A DNA stretch of 64,000 nucleotides. Origin: a virus. The DNA lies in the IMG/VR virus record IMGVR_UViG_3300027857_000018, positions 1-64,000 of that record. The stretch is one strand, 5' to 3'. Position 1 is the first letter of the stretch. Each line of letters begins with the position of its first letter. The position numbers were made by a program, and so were the translations under genes. The notes under the pieces were generated by a model, which searched no databases, was not told where the DNA came from, and saw only the letters and a program-made list of their open reading frames with translations. Below, piece after piece: positions 63,913 to 64,000 of the stretch.

Positions 63913-64000
63913 CGATCCGCATAAACTGGCGGCGTCGTATCCTCGGCCGAATAGAGCGCCGGGGGTACGATCTCCATGTCGTAGATCCGGGACGTAGCGT
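63909..64000 (-). CDS. terL: Terminase large subunit, C-terminal fragment at window edge
   Basis: Last 30 codons, matching 6402-6493 (RIYDMEIVPPALYSAEDTTP). The rest lies outside the window. Confidence 0.85.
   Translation of the reverse strand, partial: ATSRIYDMEIVPPALYSAEDTTPPVYADR

Larger units (their letters stand above)
58418..64000. repeat. Right copy of diverged genome-end redundancy
   Basis: See 1-6493. Lacks the GIY-YIG gene and the 73-aa ORF and has an 18-bp insertion in the 103-aa gene. Confidence 0.9.

Noticed and set aside
1-64000. Integrase, attachment sites, tRNA genes, diversity-generating reverse transcriptase
   Set aside because: Looked for and not found; the XRE-type repressor alone does not show lysogeny.

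Overview
The window looks like one circularly permuted, tailed (podovirus-like) phage genome of about 58.4 kb read slightly more than once around. Positions 58418-64000 repeat positions 1-6493 as a diverged copy, with the same genes in the same order, about 90 percent or better nucleotide identity by eye, and indels. This suggests a metagenomic contig closing onto a strain variant of itself, or two related phages in tandem; sequence alone cannot decide. A GcrA-like regulator, DUF6362-like and VRR-NUC-like proteins and high GC point to an alphaproteobacterial host. I see no integrase, tRNA or CRISPR array.

Layout. A long leftward (minus-strand) module carries packaging and virion genes: terminase (8.1-6.4 kb), small head-associated proteins, portal (2.6-0.4 kb), then across the junction a scaffold-like protein (58.1-57.1 kb), the major capsid protein (57.0-53.7 kb), small structural proteins, an internal methyltransferase/glycosyltransferase pair (51.9-49.5 kb), tail adaptor and tail hub, ejection proteins including a transglycosylase-like one, large beta-helix fibres (38.5-31.4 kb) and a lysis region (31.3-28.1 kb). 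A second leftward block (23.3-8.5 kb) holds early genes: XRE-type repressor, GIY-YIG, GcrA-like, VRR-NUC, PAPS-reductase-like, HNH, DNA-binding proteins, a primase-helicase and many tiny genes joined by ATGA/GTGA/TGATG overlaps. A rightward block (23.4-28.15 kb), divergent from the repressor, carries an L7/L12-like protein, a RecT-like annealing protein and a DUF1643 protein. Two rightward insertions look like morons with their own promoters: 14.3-16.26 kb (DUF6745-type protein with a 12-bp codon repeat array, partner gene, HTH gene and terminator) and 29.9-30.3 kb.

Main discovery. The major capsid gene is not one ORF. Its N4-gp56-type protein can be rebuilt only by joining six exons (114, 39, 666, 48, 43 and about 77 nt) separated by five sense-oriented introns with group I catalytic-core motifs. 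Intron 1 carries a LAGLIDADG ORF and intron 4 an HNH ORF; introns 2, 3 and 5 carry none. The joined frame is open and about 328 aa. A free-standing GIY-YIG endonuclease gene sits between two head genes in the left copy and is absent from the right copy, so the window holds an occupied and an empty homing site side by side.
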